A stretch of DNA of 19,023 bases from NCBI GenBank assembly GCA_964384335.1, contig CAYLKN010000035.1:1-19023 (forward strand), in the 5' to 3' direction. The number at the start of each line of letters is the position of its first letter. The stretch's first letter is position 1. Source of the DNA: JAUICS01 sp964384335. GTDB taxonomy: Bacteria > Pseudomonadota > Alphaproteobacteria > Micavibrionales > Micavibrionaceae. A model generated the notes under the pieces. That model made no database searches. It had not been told where the DNA came from and saw nothing but the letters and a program-made list of their open reading frames with translations. Positions 5,855-14,305 of this stretch are shown here, piece by piece. The position numbers and the translations under genes were made by a program.

Positions 5855-8620
5855 CTATGCCGCTTCCTCTGCAAGGTTGCGGAGGACATAATGCAGTATA
5901 CCGCCGTTTTTGAAGTAAAGAGCCTCGTCATCCGTATCGATCCGGCACAGAAGAGTGACGGTTTCTTCACTCCCGTCGGAACGGCTTATCCTGAGCGTAA
6001 CATCCTGTTTGGGAACAATACTCGCTTTCAGGCCTGTAATATCAAAGATTTCATCACCTTTTAGATTTAAGGACTTGCGTGTGTCACTCCCCTTGAACTG
6101 GAGCGGCAGAACGCCCATACCGATTAAGTTAGAGCGGTGAATCCGTTCGAAACTCTCCGCAATTACAGCCTTGACGCCCAGAAGGCTCGTACCCTTTGCG
6201 GCCCAGTCGCGTGAGGAACCGGTACCGTACTCTTTCCCCGCAATGACAACGAGCGGTATGCCGTCCGTTTTATATTTCATTGCGGCGTCATAGATAAACA
6301 TCCTTTCGCCGGTAGGAACATACTTTGTGTGGCCGCCAACAATATCCGGAGTCATTTCATTCTGGATGCGGATATTGGCAAATGTTCCCCTCATCATAAC
6401 CTCATGATTTCCGCGCCGGGCGCCATAGGAGTTGAACTCCGGCACATCCACGCCATTCTCCATAAGATATTTTCCGGCCGGACTGTCTTTTTTGATTGCA
6501 CCTGCGGGGGAGATATGGTCAGTCGTTACAGAATCTCCAAGAAGGGCGAGGCAGCGTGCGCCGATGATTTCGTTTTTCAGTTCGGCATCCCTGGAAATGT
6601 TTTCAAAAAACGGCGGATTTTTAACGTATGTTGAGCGGTCATCCCAGTTATAGGTTTCGCCTTTTTGTTTGCTGCCGATTTCCTTCCACTCCTGTGTACC
6701 CTCAAAAACGTTGGCATAGCGGTTGCGGAACATTTCGGGCGTTATGAAGGTCTCCATAAATTCACGCACTTCCTGATTAGACGGCCAGATATCGGCAAGA
6801 AAAACGTCATTACCGTCTTTATCCTGTCCCAAAGGATCTTTCGCGATATCTTTTTTCATGTCTCCGGCCAGCGCGTAGGCTACCACCAATGGGGGAGACG
6901 CCAGATAATTGGCCTTCACATGAGGATTAATACGACCTTCAAAATTCCGGTTTCCGGACAGAACCGAACATACCGTCAGATCATTTTGCTCAACGGCTGC
7001 CGCAATATGGTCGGGCAGCGGTCCGGAATTGCCGATGCAGGTCGTGCAACCATAGCCGACAAGATTAAAACCGAGCGTATTAAGTGCATCCTGAAGGCCG
7101 GATTTTTCAAAGTAATCTGTTACCACCTGGGACCCCGGGGCAAGCGAGGTTTTCACCCACGGTCTGGTTTCAAGTCCTTTTTTTACTGCATTTCGGGCAA
7201 GAAGGCCGGCCGCCATCATAACAGACGGGTTAGACGTGTTGGTACAGCTGGTTATTGCGGCAATAACAACCGATCCGTGCTCAAGTTTATAGTTTTCCCC
7301 TTTAACCTTGGCTTGTTTTCCGAACGGATCATGAGTTTCGGTAATATGTCCGGCTTCTGACAACAGTTTCCCTTCCTCGCCAATCGGATCGTCACCGCCA
7401 TGTTCTTTTTCCACAAGGGCTTTGAAATTATGTGATGCAGAGGATAGAAGGATTTTATCCTGCGGCCTTTTCGGCCCGGCAAGGGAAGGCTCAACATCAC
7501 CCAGATCGAGATGCAGGGTGTCTGTAAATACAGGCTCCTTTTCATTTTCATGCTGCCATAAACCCTGCTCTTTTGCATATGTTTCGACCAGTTTGACCCG
7601 GTCTTCATCCCGCCCTGCAAAGCGCAGATAACGCAAAGTCTCATCATCAACCGGGAAGAAAGCGCAGGTTGAGCCGAATTCGGGTGACATATTTCCAAGC
7701 GTAGACCTGTCCGGAATGCTCATATGTGCAATGCCTTCACCGTAAAACTCGACAAATTTTCCTACGACACCTTTTTCGCGAAGCATCTGGGTTACAGTGA
7801 GGACAAGATCCGTGGCCGTCGCGCCTTCATTCAGGGATCCAGTGAGCTTAAAACCTATCACATCCGGCAGGATCATCGATACCGGCTGGCCCAGCATAGC
7901 CGCTTCCGCCTCAATGCCGCCAACGCCCCAGCCAAGAACGCCAAGGCCGTTCACCATCGTTGTATGACTGTCCGTTCCGACAAGCGTATCCGGATAGGCA
8001 ACTTTATGGCCCGGATTTTTATCGTCATCTTCAACCCACACAACCTGGGAAAGATATTCCAGATTCACCTGGTGGCAGATTCCGGTTCCCGGCGGCACAA
8101 CACGGAAATTCTGAAATGCCTTTTGACCCCAGTTCAGAAAGGCATAACGCTCGAGGTTTCTTTCGAATTCTTTTTGCACGTTATGCGCAAAAGCCTGAGG
8201 ATTTCCGAATTCGTCAACCATGACAGAGTGATCGATAACAAGATCAACGGCTGAAAGCGGATTGATTTTTTGCGGGTCTTTCTGCATGGATTTCATAGTT
8301 TCCCGCATTGCCGCAAGATCAACGACTGCCGGTACGCCGGTAAAATCCTGCATAAGAACGCGTGCGGGACGGTAAGCAATTTCGTGATTTGAGGTTCTGT
8401 TTTTTTGCCAGCCGGCAAAAGCCTTAATATCCTCGGTCTTTACAGAGTTTCCGTTTTCAAAACGTAAAAGATTTTCGAGGAGTACTTTCATAGACTTTGG
8501 CAGGCGGTCAATCTCGCCGATATATTTAGCGGCTTCGTTCAAAGAAAAATAATCATAGTTTCTGCCGTCAACGTGTAGCGTTTTTCTTGTGCCCAGACTG
8601 TCATGTCCTGTTTTTACCAT
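5855..8620 (-). CDS. acnA: Aconitate hydratase A
   Basis: This 921-residue cytoplasmic enzyme converts citrate to isocitrate through cis-aconitate in the TCA cycle. It is of the AcnA/IRP1 type. The three 4Fe-4S ligands are visible as cysteine 459 in ITSCTNTSNPSVM and cysteines 525 and 528 in GYGCTTCIGNSG. The N-terminal HSVMVDEFG and DSHTTMVNGLGVLGWGVGGIEAE segments and the C-terminal swivel domain with EYGTGSSRDWAAKG and the AVIAESFERIHRSNL stretch are all present. It is slightly longer than the usual 890-900 residues, with the excess around the acidic stretch at 400-440. The start at 8620 has AAAGGAAAAATC upstream, inside the end of the preceding gene, which it overlaps by seven bases. The two genes should be co-transcribed. 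Confidence 0.97.
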   Translation of the reverse strand: MVKTGHDSLGTRKTLHVDGRNYDYFSLNEAAKYIGEIDRLPKSMKVLLENLLRFENGNSVKTEDIKAFAGWQKNRTSNHEIAYRPARVLMQDFTGVPAVVDLAAMRETMKSMQKDPQKINPLSAVDLVIDHSVMVDEFGNPQAFAHNVQKEFERNLERYAFLNWGQKAFQNFRVVPPGTGICHQVNLEYLSQVVWVEDDDKNPGHKVAYPDTLVGTDSHTTMVNGLGVLGWGVGGIEAEAAMLGQPVSMILPDVIGFKLTGSLNEGATATDLVLTVTQMLREKGVVGKFVEFYGEGIAHMSIPDRSTLGNMSPEFGSTCAFFPVDDETLRYLRFAGRDEDRVKLVETYAKEQGLWQHENEKEPVFTDTLHLDLGDVEPSLAGPKRPQDKILLSSASHNFKALVEKEHGGDDPIGEEGKLLSEAGHITETHDPFGKQAKVKGENYKLEHGSVVIAAITSCTNTSNPSVMMAAGLLARNAVKKGLETRPWVKTSLAPGSQVVTDYFEKSGLQDALNTLGFNLVGYGCTTCIGNSGPLPDHIAAAVEQNDLTVCSVLSGNRNFEGRINPHVKANYLASPPLVVAYALAGDMKKDIAKDPLGQDKDGNDVFLADIWPSNQEVREFMETFITPEMFRNRYANVFEGTQEWKEIGSKQKGETYNWDDRSTYVKNPPFFENISRDAELKNEIIGARCLALLGDSVTTDHISPAGAIKKDSPAGKYLMENGVDVPEFNSYGARRGNHEVMMRGTFANIRIQNEMTPDIVGGHTKYVPTGERMFIYDAAMKYKTDGIPLVVIAGKEYGTGSSRDWAAKGTSLLGVKAVIAESFERIHRSNLIGMGVLPLQFKGSDTRKSLNLKGDEIFDITGLKASIVPKQDVTLRISRSDGSEETVTLLCRIDTDDEALYFKNGGILHYVLRNLAEEAA

Positions 8621-9657
8621 GATGATTTTTCCTTTCTTTTCTGTGGTTCCTTGGCGGCAACGGTGTCCGCCATGTGATCGTTAATATCGAATTGATCGTT
8701 GAGCCTTATGTCTTCCTGGGCCATTTCTTCAAGTTTTTCCTGCTCTTCTCTCTTTTTTACATCCTCGAGATAGCGGTTGTAAAAAATGTTTTTTGCATCC
8801 TCAAGTATATCAAAGAAATCAGGTCTTTCCGGTCTGTAATGGATTGCATGCATTTTTTCAGTCGTTCTCAGCTCTATATTCAGACGCTTCATACGTTCAA
8901 GTATCCTTGCCAGTTTTCGTCCTTCGTCGGAGCTGGATTTCAAATCCTCAACGTAAATCGTGTTTTTAAGTGCGCCGCCCTGGTAGGCAAGCTGTATTCC
9001 TTCCAGAAAGGCCGCGCAGACATTAAAACAGGTGACCGGGCTTAAAGCACTGTCCTCCAAAGGGTCAAAGCCGACCTGAAAAGTTGTAGTTTTCTGGGCA
9101 TGGCGAAAAACAATGCCGCACCGTCCACGTTGCCTGTTTGCATGAATAACCGCGGCGACATTGGAATCGTGATGGATCTTTACTTTTTTCTCCAGCCGGC
9201 TGAAAGATGTTTCCGCGAGGTTAACAGAGTTGTCGTAATCTTTCTTATTCCTGACTTCACATTTTTCAATGACATCCAGAAACGGGTGCCGCTCAGTGTA
9301 TTCAAACAGAATTTCGCCATCATGGTAAACGGCAACCCATACAGAAGGATTGTTGGATCGTTCAAAAGATTCTGAAATCTGGTACCATATTTCTTCCCAG
9401 TCCAGCGGGTTGCCCCTGTGCCTTATAGAGCCTTCGGCCATGTGCGCCTGAACAATCCGGGCGGCCAGTCGCAGCCCGATATGCATGTTTTGCGACCGGA
9501 CAACGATTTTTTCCCGTAAAGTGCCGCTTGAATCGAAATATGGAATTTCAATCCTGTTGCTTCTCGCAATCTCGGACACGGGTTGATTTTCCCCGGATTT
9601 TTGCAGATCTTCAATGACAAATTTTTCCCGGATTAAAGAGGTGCGAATGTGATACAT
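8614..9657 (-). CDS. Unrecognised 347-residue protein overlapping acnA
   Basis: I do not recognise this family. The protein appears soluble and cytoplasmic, with no signal peptide or membrane segment. It looks like two parts: an alpha/beta domain of about 280 residues with beta-like stretches (NPSVWVAVYHDGEILFEY, 103-120; GRCGIVFRHAQKTTTFQVGF, 178-197) and a cysteine-containing helix (SPVTCFNVCAAFLEGIQLAY, 206-225), then a highly charged helical tail from about 285 (YLEDVKKREEQEKLEEMAQED) ending basic. The ATG at 9657 is preferred over the TTG at 9660 because AGGA lies five bases before TTGATG. Its last seven bases overlap acnA, so it is the first gene of that operon. A role linked to aconitase or citrate metabolism is only a guess from position. 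Confidence 0.78.
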   Translation of the reverse strand: MYHIRTSLIREKFVIEDLQKSGENQPVSEIARSNRIEIPYFDSSGTLREKIVVRSQNMHIGLRLAARIVQAHMAEGSIRHRGNPLDWEEIWYQISESFERSNNPSVWVAVYHDGEILFEYTERHPFLDVIEKCEVRNKKDYDNSVNLAETSFSRLEKKVKIHHDSNVAAVIHANRQRGRCGIVFRHAQKTTTFQVGFDPLEDSALSPVTCFNVCAAFLEGIQLAYQGGALKNTIYVEDLKSSSDEGRKLARILERMKRLNIELRTTEKMHAIHYRPERPDFFDILEDAKNIFYNRYLEDVKKREEQEKLEEMAQEDIRLNDQFDINDHMADTVAAKEPQKRKEKSSW

Positions 9658-9800
9658 CAAGATCCTGCTCGGCTGATCAAGTTAACTAAGAATAACACAC
9701 AAGAATGATAACTTCCATCACGCTTGTTGTTTCAGGATAGTCCAGAATTTATTGATTTTTCTTTAAGACAGGTCACATTTGTTTTTTATCATCTGAACCA

Positions 9801-10274
9801 ATGTCAGAGATTGTGCGTATTACAAACATGACAGAATTTACGGATAAAATTGTTGAATATGCGGAACGCTGTATTCTTCTTCTTATTATGGCACTGACAA
9901 TAGGTGGCGTATTTTTTGAACTTTATGTAGTTTACGAAAAACAAAAAATTGAACTGGCCGATCTTCTGCTGCTTTTTATTTACGCCGAGGTTATTGCCAT
10001 GGTCGGCGTTTTCCTGAGAAGTAATGTCTTACCGGTTGTTTATCCTATCTTTATTGCCATTACTGCATTATCCCGGCTGATTATTCTTCAGGGCAAAGAC
10101 ATGGACCCGATAAATATTTTTTACGAGGCGATATCCATCTTTGTTCTGGCACTGGCCGTAGTGATTATAAAATCGAGTAAAATCAATAAGATCGCTGAGC
10201 AGCTTGTTGGCCACAGGAATAAGGAGGAAGACAGCTCCGATAAAAATAATGGGCATAGGCAAGAAAATTTATAA
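9801..10274 (+). CDS. PsiE-family phosphate-starvation-inducible membrane protein
   Basis: This 157-residue inner membrane protein has four hydrophobic segments and the family core LLLFIYAEVIAMVGVFLR, then PIFIAITALSRLIILQGKDMDP, which closely follows PsiE. PsiE is induced by phosphate starvation in E. coli, and its molecular role is unknown. The C-terminal 25 residues are hydrophilic and charged. The start at 9801 is taken because it gives the family length. No Shine-Dalgarno sequence precedes it, but a TATCAT hexamer ends eight bases before the ATG, so the message may be leaderless. An alternative ATG at 9828 has no better support. The gene is divergent from the 347-residue gene, and the 143 bases between them must hold both promoters. 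No clear Pho box was found. Confidence 0.85.
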   Translation: MSEIVRITNMTEFTDKIVEYAERCILLLIMALTIGGVFFELYVVYEKQKIELADLLLLFIYAEVIAMVGVFLRSNVLPVVYPIFIAITALSRLIILQGKDMDPINIFYEAISIFVLALAVVIIKSSKINKIAEQLVGHRNKEEDSSDKNNGHRQENL

Positions 10275-10314
10275 TATTTGCGTCTGCAGGGAATAGCCGC
10301 TTAAGTCTCTGAAT

Positions 10315-10461
10315 TTATACATTCAGCATGATTACAAAGGAAAACAGAACGCCTGAAAAGACGAACAGAACAAGCCCGCGCATAAAAAAAACGGCTTTTT
10401 TTAGTAGATTGTAGTTGATGTAATCTTTTTCATTTCCCCGGTCACTGTACATAAGGCTCAT
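10315..10461 (-). CDS. Small 48-residue single-pass membrane protein
   Basis: An open frame of 48 codons begins with ATG at 10461, preceded by GGGGAGGAG and six bases, the strongest ribosome site in the window. The protein has a polar, charged N-terminal part (MSLMYSDRGNEKDYINYN, 1-18), two lysines, and one hydrophobic segment at about 23-46 (AVFFMRGLVLFVFSGVLF onward), and ends within the membrane at MLNV. The layout suggests a single-pass inner membrane protein with its N-terminus in the cytoplasm. I do not recognise a family. It lies convergent with the PsiE-like gene, 40 bases from its stop, and divergent from the DUF1800 gene. The ribosome site plus the clean hydrophobic helix make it a credible gene that automatic callers could miss. 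Confidence 0.72.
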   Translation of the reverse strand: MSLMYSDRGNEKDYINYNLLKKAVFFMRGLVLFVFSGVLFSFVIMLNV

Positions 10462-10627
10462 GTTTTTCTCCTCCCCTTTGGTCATAAAATATCAAAACAA
10501 ATTTTACAAACCATTTTATAAAATTTTACATATAATTTAAGTTTTTCATCTCTTCCTTAACAAAACGTTAAAATTTTATTCAATTTTCCCAACGCTTTTT
10601 TAAAGGAGGGTTTCACAAAAACGTGCG

Positions 10628-10633
10628 TATAAT
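10628..10633 (+). promoter_or_regulatory. -10 hexamer before the DUF1800 gene
   Basis: A perfect TATAAT lies 30 bases before the ATG at 10664, leaving a leader of about 24 bases that includes the AAGGA ribosome site. The region at the expected -35 spacing is GGAGGG and is a poor match, so an alternative sigma factor or activator may be needed. The 202 bases from 10462 to 10663 are AT-rich and must also hold the promoter for the divergent 48-residue gene. Confidence 0.4.
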
Positions 10634-10663
10634 ATTTAAAAGGATAGCAAAGGAACGATTCCA

Positions 10664-11995
10664 ATGGTTTCGAGAAGCCAGTTTATAGCTGTAAATCGTT
10701 TTGGAATGGGCGCAGGGCGGCAAGATATTAACGCTTTGCCGGCAAATCCTGAAGACTGGATCTCGCGGCAGACAGAAAACAAGCAGGCTGAACCGCTCCA
10801 GGATTACAGACACAAAAGCACTGAATTTGTAAAACTTTTTTTCAGACTGCGTCAGGAAAAAAATCAGGCCGCCATAATGAAATTCCGCAATGACAGCCGC
10901 CTGTATTACAGACAGGCTGTACATTCTCATTTAAAACAAGCCGTATTGTCCCCTAATCCTTTTCTGGAAAGGCTTACCGCTTTCTGGCTCAACCACTTTA
11001 CAGTTTCTGCCCAGGCCAAAAGCGTTTTGTACGGACTGGCCGGCACCTATGAAAATGAGGCAATCCGCCCTCACATTCTTGGGAAATTCGAAGATATGCT
11101 GCTCGCCGTTGTCCAGCATCCGGCCATGTTAATTTACCTTGATAATATCCGCTCGATCGGACCGGACTCAAGAGGCGGTCAATTGCGCGGCAGGGGCGTG
11201 AACGAAAATCTTGCCCGTGAAATTCTTGAGCTGCATACTCTGGGTGTGGATGGAGGATATCGTCAGGATGACGTCATAGCCCTTGCAAAAATCATAACCG
11301 GCTGGTCTCTTTCAGAAAGGGATGGCGGTTTTCAGTTTCGGCGCTTTTTGCATGAACCGGGCAGGAAAACACTTTTGGGTAAACAATACGGCCCCGGGTA
11401 TGAGAGTGGTGTTCAGGCATTAAAAGATCTTGCGCGTCATCCGTCCACCGCACGGTTTCTTGTCACGAAATTGGCCCGCCATTTTATCCAGGACGCACCA
11501 CAGGAAAGCGATATACGCATCCTATCAGAAAAATATATGGATTCCGGAGGCGATTTAAAGGCCGTGTATGCGACTTTGGCGTCTTTGCCATCCGTCTGGC
11601 AAAACCAAACACCAAAAGTGAAGACACCGTACGATTTTGTAATTTCGACGGCACGTGTGCTGGGCATGAATGAAACCATTTTAAACTCTCAGACACTGAA
11701 CCGCCTGTTTCAAACCCTTGTTCTTATGCGGCAGCAGCCGTTTGGGGCCCCGTCGCCCGCAGGGTGGCCGGACACTCAAGAAGCCTGGGTATCTCCGGAC
11801 ATTATTATGAACCGTCTGGAATGGTGTCATGCTGTCACACGCGTTATGCCGGCGAACAGAACGCAACTTGACTGGATTCTGGAAACGATTGAATCGGCGT
11901 CGGATCCCGAAACTCTGGCCTGGATAAAAAGGGCACCGGGGGTGCAGGATGGAATAGCGCTCGCCCTCGCCAGTCCTGCACATCAACGAAGATAA
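10664..11995 (+). CDS. DUF1800 family protein
   Basis: This 443-residue protein has the hallmark DUF1800 features: an N-terminal FIAVNRFGMGAG stretch, NPFLERLTAFWLNHF at 98-112, and NENLAREILELHTLGVDGG at 180-198 followed by DDVIALAKIITGWSL. The family's function is unknown. It is nearly always encoded next to a DUF1501 protein, as here, where that gene starts 27 bases downstream. No signal peptide is visible, unlike the partner, which has a Tat signal. The start is supported by AAGGA about ten bases upstream and a TATAAT at 10628. The pair is often seen in Proteobacteria and Planctomycetes with secreted or surface functions. An export route through the partner is possible but unproven. Confidence 0.9.
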   Translation: MVSRSQFIAVNRFGMGAGRQDINALPANPEDWISRQTENKQAEPLQDYRHKSTEFVKLFFRLRQEKNQAAIMKFRNDSRLYYRQAVHSHLKQAVLSPNPFLERLTAFWLNHFTVSAQAKSVLYGLAGTYENEAIRPHILGKFEDMLLAVVQHPAMLIYLDNIRSIGPDSRGGQLRGRGVNENLAREILELHTLGVDGGYRQDDVIALAKIITGWSLSERDGGFQFRRFLHEPGRKTLLGKQYGPGYESGVQALKDLARHPSTARFLVTKLARHFIQDAPQESDIRILSEKYMDSGGDLKAVYATLASLPSVWQNQTPKVKTPYDFVISTARVLGMNETILNSQTLNRLFQTLVLMRQQPFGAPSPAGWPDTQEAWVSPDIIMNRLEWCHAVTRVMPANRTQLDWILETIESASDPETLAWIKRAPGVQDGIALALASPAHQRR

Positions 11996-12022
11996 AACCA
12001 TAAAAAACTCCGGGAGGGGATA

Positions 12023-13252
12023 ATGAGCACTAAAAAAACACATCTCAGAAAAGGACTTAACCGCAGACAATTTCTGCAGGGGCTTTTCGGAACAGCCGCT
12101 TTAACCGGATTGATGCCCGGTCTTGCCTTCGCCAGGGCTGAGACGGACATGCGTCTGATTGTTGTTATTTTACGGGGCGGTCTGGATGGTTTATCCGCCG
12201 CCGTGCCTTACGCGGATCCAGGCTATACCCGTTTGCGGGGTGACATGGCCCTGCCGCGGGATAGTCTTCTAATTCTTGACGACATGTTCGGACTCAATCC
12301 TGCCCTTGAAATCTTGCATGATCTTTATCTGAGCAATCAGATGCTTGTTGTTCATGCACTGGCCTCGCCATACCGCGAGCGGTCTCATTTTGATGCGCAA
12401 AACGTCCTGGAACTGGGCAGCGAACAGCCAAATCAGCTGCGCAGCGGCTGGCTTAACCGTCTGGCGGCAGCAATTGACAGCAAAAACAATCGCCTCGGCC
12501 TGTCTGTAGGATCATCAATTCCTCTTGTTATGCAGGGAGAACAGCCTGTCGGCTCATGGGCGCCATCAGCCTTGCCCGAGGCTAATGATACTTTTTTCGC
12601 ACTGGCCAGAAAAATCTATGCCCGTGACCCTGTTTTCGCACAGGCTCTGGAAGAAGGTATGGCGCTTGAGGACAAAGCCGACATGTTGTTCCATGGAAAC
12701 AAAGACAGGCAGATGGCCCGCCGCAGCGTAACAAAGCAGGGCTTCCCGATACTGGCCGAGGCCGCGGGGTCATTTCTGGATGATCCGGAAGGTCCGCGGC
12801 TGGCCGTACTGGAGATGGGCGGCTGGGATACGCATATCAACCAGGGTGTTATCGGAGGCCAGCTCGCCGGAAATCTTATGCTTTTCGGTAACGGAATCAA
12901 AGTTCTGAAAGAGAATATGAAAGGATCATGGAACAAGACGGTTGTTGTCGCAATGACTGAATTCGGGCGGACGGCAAGACCTAACGGCAGCGGGGGAACT
13001 GATCACGGCACCGGAGGAGCGGCATTTGTGTTTGGCGGTGCAGTCAACGGAGGACGTGTCATCACGCGCTGGCCCGGCCTTGATCAGACGGAACTGTTCC
13101 AAAACAGGGACCTTATGCCGACCATTGATATACGGGCCATGATGAAAGGAATATTGCATGATATGTACGGTCTTTCCGATTCCGCCCTGAACCATGATAT
13201 CTATCCCGGAAGCGGCAGTGTCGAGAGAATGAGAGGACTTGTCCGAATATGA
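12023..13252 (+). CDS. DUF1501 family protein with Tat signal
   Basis: This 409-residue protein starts with a twin-arginine signal: NRRQFLQG at 13-20, a hydrophobic stretch, and a likely cleavage site after LAFA (residue 37). It should be exported folded to the periplasm. DUF1501 belongs to the alkaline-phosphatase/sulfatase-like superfamily. Matching features are ILRGGLDGLSAAVPY near the mature N-terminus, EMGGWDTHINQG, and MTEFGRTARPNGSGGTDHG, whose Asp and His residues probably bind metal. Activity is undefined: no formylglycine-type sulfatase C-x-P/A-x-R motif was seen, so sulfatase function is not claimed. A strong GGGAGGGG ribosome site precedes the ATG. It follows the DUF1800 gene in an evident two-gene operon. 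Confidence 0.9.
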   Translation: MSTKKTHLRKGLNRRQFLQGLFGTAALTGLMPGLAFARAETDMRLIVVILRGGLDGLSAAVPYADPGYTRLRGDMALPRDSLLILDDMFGLNPALEILHDLYLSNQMLVVHALASPYRERSHFDAQNVLELGSEQPNQLRSGWLNRLAAAIDSKNNRLGLSVGSSIPLVMQGEQPVGSWAPSALPEANDTFFALARKIYARDPVFAQALEEGMALEDKADMLFHGNKDRQMARRSVTKQGFPILAEAAGSFLDDPEGPRLAVLEMGGWDTHINQGVIGGQLAGNLMLFGNGIKVLKENMKGSWNKTVVVAMTEFGRTARPNGSGGTDHGTGGAAFVFGGAVNGGRVITRWPGLDQTELFQNRDLMPTIDIRAMMKGILHDMYGLSDSALNHDIYPGSGSVERMRGLVRI

Positions 13253-13279
13253 AACTGAGGCAAAAGCCGCGGCGCAAGA

Positions 13280-13307
13280 TTGACAGAGTTTTTCAGGCTG
13301 ATACCAT
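13280..13307 (+). promoter_or_regulatory. Possible promoter for the glycan cluster
   Basis: A perfect TTGACA (13280-13285) is followed after 16 bases by TACCAT (13302-13307), four of six in the -10 consensus. It lies between the DUF1501 stop and the GT4-like start and could drive the seven-gene cluster. A second -10-like hexamer, TATTCT at 13323-13328, ends eight bases before the ATG and could instead give a leaderless message. Confidence 0.35.
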
Positions 13308-13336
13308 TTTAAAAATTTAAGATATTCTATTTTCCC

Positions 13337-14275
13337 ATGTCTTCAGAACAGCCCCCGCGAAGCAAAAATAAAATTGCCGTTGTTTATCATATTGATACGT
13401 TTGTGCATGACATTATTGAGGGTTTGAATGCCAAAGGATATGAGGTCAGGGGATATGAAATAAAGACTGTAAAGGATCTTGAAACGGCACTGAACTGGTG
13501 TGACACAGTCTGGTTCGAGATGTGCAGTACACTTTTTGTACGTGTTATCAATCAGAATCTTGGCCGTCTTGGAAAGCGTGTTATTGTGCGCTGGCACCGT
13601 TATGAGATTGTCGAGCGCAATTTTCCGCTTGAAGTTAAACTGGAAAACGTCGATGACCTTATCCTTGTTTCGCATGATATGCATAAGGTATTAAAGGCCC
13701 GGGTTCCGGACATCAATGATAAAACCCGTGTGCATGTCATCTGGAACGGCGTCAACACGGAAAAATTTTCCGCCTCAGACACCCTGGATATGCATCAGAT
13801 TGCCTTTGTCTGTAAACCCATACTGCGCAAAAATTACCCAATGACACTGCAGATTCTTGCAAAACTGCATGAAAAGGATGACGCTTTCCATCTTCATTTT
13901 GCAGGAGGTATGGATCCTCTGGTCACGCAACGTTATTTACAGTTCAAGGCTGAAAAACTCGGTCTTAAAGATCACGTGCATTTTCATGGCTGGATTGATG
14001 ATATACCAGGCTTTTTAAGCGACAAAGGCATCATTCTCTCCTGCTCGGTTCATGAAAGTTTCGGCTATAACATTGCCGAAGGCATGGCCCGCGGCGCACA
14101 TCCCGTTGTTCTTGACTATCCTGGCGCTGATGAATTCTGGCCTGAGGATATTCGATTTTCCACAGTTGAAGAGGCTGTAGAAAAAATCATAACCGCCAAA
14201 CCGAATTTATATATGGATTATGTTCAAAAATTCTCACTTGAAAAGCAGCTTGTCCAGTTAGAAGAAATAATCTGA
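13337..14275 (+). CDS. GT4-like glycosyltransferase (GT-B fold)
   Basis: This 312-residue protein resembles group 1/GT4 retaining glycosyltransferases, though it is shorter than the usual 350-400 residues. The C-terminal nucleotide-sugar half is clear: VIWNGVNTEKF at 134-144, a K-P-ILRKNYPMTLQILAKL segment, HFHGWIDD at 215-222, and the E-x7-E motif as HESFGYNIAEGMA with glutamates 240 and 248. The N-terminal acceptor half starts IAVVYHIDTFVHDIIEGL. It has no membrane segment and would act at the cytoplasmic face on a lipid-linked or protein acceptor. No Shine-Dalgarno sequence precedes the ATG. It is the first gene of the glycan cluster and is separated by 30 bases from the first sulfotransferase. 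Donor and acceptor cannot be named. Confidence 0.85.
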   Translation: MSSEQPPRSKNKIAVVYHIDTFVHDIIEGLNAKGYEVRGYEIKTVKDLETALNWCDTVWFEMCSTLFVRVINQNLGRLGKRVIVRWHRYEIVERNFPLEVKLENVDDLILVSHDMHKVLKARVPDINDKTRVHVIWNGVNTEKFSASDTLDMHQIAFVCKPILRKNYPMTLQILAKLHEKDDAFHLHFAGGMDPLVTQRYLQFKAEKLGLKDHVHFHGWIDDIPGFLSDKGIILSCSVHESFGYNIAEGMARGAHPVVLDYPGADEFWPEDIRFSTVEEAVEKIITAKPNLYMDYVQKFSLEKQLVQLEEII

Positions 14276-14305
14276 AATAGTGTTGGTATTATTCTTGCGG
14301 ACATC

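Noticed and set aside
5819..5855. Bidirectional terminator between the MscS-like gene and acnA
   Set aside because: The 35 bases between the convergent stops show no stable hairpin, only pyrimidine-rich sequence.
6665..7360. Long plus-strand open frame (231 codons) opposite acnA
   Set aside because: It lies wholly antisense to the clearly coding acnA gene, and its translation is low in plausible domain features; it is a shadow of acnA codon use.
9761..9800. GACAGGTCACATTTG as a possible Pho box before the psiE-like gene
   Set aside because: Only fragments resemble the CTGTCAT repeat and the second half-site is missing; family membership alone is not enough to call PhoB control.
10604..10685. 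GGAGGG followed by a GTG frame of about 21 codons overlapping the start of the DUF1800 gene, as a possible leader peptide
   Set aside because: The spacing of about 12 bases is long, the frame is short with no recognisable content, and the predicted -10 at 10628 lies downstream of its start, so it would not be on the main transcript.
12950..13020. DUF1501 protein as a sulfatase serving the sulfated glycan
   Set aside because: No C/S-x-P/A-x-R formylglycine motif is present, so superfamily resemblance does not justify a sulfatase call.
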